Shown here: one piece after another, positions 62,053 to 64,000 of the stretch
Numbering within the stretch: the stretch's first letter is position 1
How the letters are laid out: the number at the start of each line of letters is the position of its first letter
Assembly (NCBI GenBank): GCA_963971305.1
Contig: OZ020308.1
Span: 34,129,275-34,193,274, forward strand
From: Arcuatula senhousia
Taxonomy: Eukaryota > Mollusca > Bivalvia > Mytilida > Mytilidae
Length of the DNA stretch: 64,000 bases
Reading direction: 5' to 3'
Notes under the pieces: model-generated
Seen by the model: the letters and a program-made list of their open reading frames with translations, nothing else
Database searches by the model: none
What the model was told of the DNA's origin: nothing
Made by a program: the position numbers and the translations under genes

Positions 62053-62980
62053 TTTATTGTATCGAAAGTATGCCTACAAATGGCGATTCTTTGTGCAAGT
62101 TTTTTTAACAAAAGCATAAAATATATAATTTATACAAATATATGTATTGGGCTTCACATATATCTTTCTCACCCATAAACTAAATGTAAACATGTTTACT
62201 TTAAAACGATAATGACCATTGTCCATAAAACCTTTGGGAACCAAATTCGACTTAGGATTTTTTAAGAAAAGGAATTCGACCGACATTGGCACATCGACGA
62301 GAGCTTAGAGGCCTTATCTTAAATTAATATTTGAAATGTTATTAAGAAAAAAAGAAATATTATTTCTCAAAATACCAAAGCTAGCTCTGATGATCTTTCT
62401 TTGATTTATTTAAAAATACATTTTGTAGATACACATGTATACGTATTGTAGTCATTTTCCACATAAATTTAAGAATACAACTATATAGTTCAATATTATT
62501 ATAAATTAGATTTTTATGCCTTTATACTTATTTAATTGTCTTAGTTGAATATGATTATGTAGTAAAACTAGTCCAATTCCGGAAAAAATGCATATCTATA
62601 ATTATAAAGCCAGAAACGTGGGCAAATAGCCTGTGAACTATTCCTCCGGCGTGGAGGGGCAATCACTGGTGCCTTTAGTTAATTTGGTTGATTTTTTGGA
62701 CAATTTCGACTAAAACTATATCGTCCCTCATCTTCACTCATAACTTACTCATACATATGAGTGGGATTTGTTAGTATTACTTTTCTAAATATATATTATT
62801 CATTAAAAAATCTCACTGGTTAATTAACTTGATGATTTAAATTTTTCACATTCAATCAATTTTTTTTATCTGCCGAGCCATGGTACGTTGAGTTATTGCT
62901 TTCTGACTAGATATATACAGTCCTACGATTATTTCAAATTCACTGAACCACTTATCCATCGATCGCTTAATAAATCCAAT

Positions 62981-63946
62981 ATGGCGGAATTTAGAGATAT
63001 ACAAAACGTAAAGGAGCTTATAATTTGTCCGATCTGTCTCGATTCTTTAAAAAATCCGAAGAAATTGCCATGTGGACACAGTTTTTGTCTCGTATGCCTG
63101 ACGCAGCATATAAGAGGTAAAAGGACACCTAAAAAGACATTCACTTGTCCAAATTGTAGAAAATTGATTGGTTTCGAAGATGCAACATGTACTGACAAAG
63201 AAGTCGCCGAGAGTTTTCCGAATAACTCTTTTTTGGATGATATCAGAGGAAAGTTACAAGCTCACGAGTCGTCAGTGGCAACATGCAAAAACCACTCCGA
63301 ATCACCAGCCGAATATCTTTGCCTTCCACATGCTGTTTTTCTATGTGGAAGATGCGCCGTAAAATCTCACCGAGAAAGCAAGTGTAACGTCTTAGCTGTT
63401 TCAGAGGCCACTGAGAATTTACAAACGGAAATAAGAAAACTAAAGGAGCAGAATGAAATGAGTATAAATGAAACACAGAATATGCTTACCCCCGATTTCA
63501 AACAGAACCATTTGGAAGCTGTAAAAAGGAGTACATTAAATGACCTACAAGATTTCGAAAATCGTATAGGAGTGGTGTATCAAGATATTTTGAAAGACAT
63601 TGATAAGGCAAAGAAAGAATTACGAGATATTCGACTGCCCAATTCATACGACTCGTCGATTTTGGAACTACTCAATAAATGGGAGGTTGAAAAAATTCAT
63701 CTAGAAAATATGAAGACGGATTCCGACATTCCCACATCGTTTAACGCGATAGAGGAAATGAAAAAAGCACACACTATCGTGAATGACGGAATGAGAACAA
63801 TTACTAACTCTGTCTTGGTGAAAAATGACAAAGTCAAGGAATTACTGAACTTGAGAGGGAGTGTTGTACATATGGATAAGGACTTTAACAACAGGTATAA
63901 GATAGGATTTAAGAAAGAGGCCACGGGACGGTGCGTTATTCAGTAA
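62981..63946 (+). CDS. RING finger, B-box and coiled-coil (TRIM-type) protein, single exon
   Basis: An uninterrupted frame of 321 residues. A RING finger at residues 16-59 has C16-x2-C19, C31-x-H33, C36-x2-C39 and C56-x2-C59 (CPICLD, CGHSFC, CPNC). A type 2 B-box at about 102-135 has C102, H105, C114, H117, C122, C125 and H130. A charged helical region follows from about 140 to 290, typical of the TRIM coiled coil. No C-terminal NHL or SPRY domain is present. RING fingers of this type act as E3 ubiquitin ligases, and TRIM proteins are expanded in bivalves, often in intronless form and linked to immunity. The substrate here is unknown. The ATG at 62981 (AATATGGCGG) was chosen because the RING starts 15 residues later; an in-frame extension upstream has no ATG. 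A TATA-like stretch (62911-62918) lies ~65 nt upstream of the ATG. Confidence 0.9.
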   Translation: MAEFRDIQNVKELIICPICLDSLKNPKKLPCGHSFCLVCLTQHIRGKRTPKKTFTCPNCRKLIGFEDATCTDKEVAESFPNNSFLDDIRGKLQAHESSVATCKNHSESPAEYLCLPHAVFLCGRCAVKSHRESKCNVLAVSEATENLQTEIRKLKEQNEMSINETQNMLTPDFKQNHLEAVKRSTLNDLQDFENRIGVVYQDILKDIDKAKKELRDIRLPNSYDSSILELLNKWEVEKIHLENMKTDSDIPTSFNAIEEMKKAHTIVNDGMRTITNSVLVKNDKVKELLNLRGSVVHMDKDFNNRYKIGFKKEATGRCVIQ

Positions 63947-64000
63947 AATGTAGAACACGTGAATAGATACATTTTGTTTAAATTTCAAAACCTGTAGTTT
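63947..64000. other. 3' flank of the RING/B-box gene
   Basis: AT-rich sequence to the window edge; no AATAAA is seen in it. Confidence 0.4.

Larger units (their letters stand above)
55274..62980. other. Gene-free region upstream of MED19 and of the RING/B-box gene
   Basis: About 7.7 kb with no exon I can support. The MED19 promoter should lie at the left end. Features seen are CGGGA-rich repeated sequence (56370-56530), a 3' piece of R3 (59500-59552), and R1 pieces at 60761-61027, 61028-61660 and 61675-62052. Short open frames at 57263-57460 and 59195-59419 have no recognisable domain. Confidence 0.5.

Overview
This is eukaryotic nuclear DNA from an invertebrate, most likely a marine bivalve mollusc and plausibly a mussel. 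The base composition is AT-rich. Genes are split by GT-AG introns that are full of interspersed repeats. The gene content (two secreted alpha-carbonic anhydrases, a short-chain collagen C4-like protein, a single-exon RING/B-box protein) fits a bivalve. Several repeat families, including one that opens with AGCTCACCTGG and closes with an inverted CCAGGTGAGC, look like ones I associate with bivalve genomes. The species assignment is inference.

Layout. 1-493: tail of an endonuclease of the kind carried by Helitrons/Helentrons or LINEs. 500-8190: repeats, including a ~1.54-kb tandem duplication, a cluster of four small hairpins and a foldback element. 8197-20104 (+): a complete eight-exon secreted alpha-carbonic anhydrase gene. 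Its introns hold two Penelope-like retroelement fragments, each with an intact-looking hammerhead ribozyme in the sense orientation. 20105-25531: gene-free spacer with SINE-like repeats. 25532-33475 (-): a second eight-exon alpha-carbonic anhydrase gene, tail to tail with the first, with the same intron phases at every junction. 34113-34368 (-): an orphan immunoglobulin-domain exon with a frameshift. 37506-40838 (-): a three-exon short-chain collagen C4-like gene. 48637-55273 (-): a five-exon gene for Mediator subunit MED19. 62981-63946 (+): an intronless RING + B-box + coiled-coil (TRIM-type) gene.

The two carbonic anhydrases keep all catalytic residues and a signal peptide, so both should be active secreted enzymes (CO2/bicarbonate conversion in extracellular fluid, possibly for shell or ion handling). 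They look like an inverted gene duplication. The collagen C4-like protein would be secreted too. MED19 is a nuclear housekeeping factor and the RING protein a candidate ubiquitin ligase. I see no operon-like functional link among the loci.

The most unusual structures are: (a) eight 87-bp units at the exon 3/intron 3 junction of MED19, each re-creating an exon end, most with an intact GTAAGT donor, and most of the copies with a new acceptor-like AG; (b) hammerhead ribozymes inside carbonic anhydrase introns, one about 100 nt upstream of a 24-nt microexon; (c) a repeat family whose terminal inverted repeats change together between copies; (d) YY1-like ATGGCGGC/GCCGCCAT motifs in several unrelated repeat families. 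All exon models were built by eye from reading frame, splice sites and paralogue or family comparison. No alignments or searches were run.
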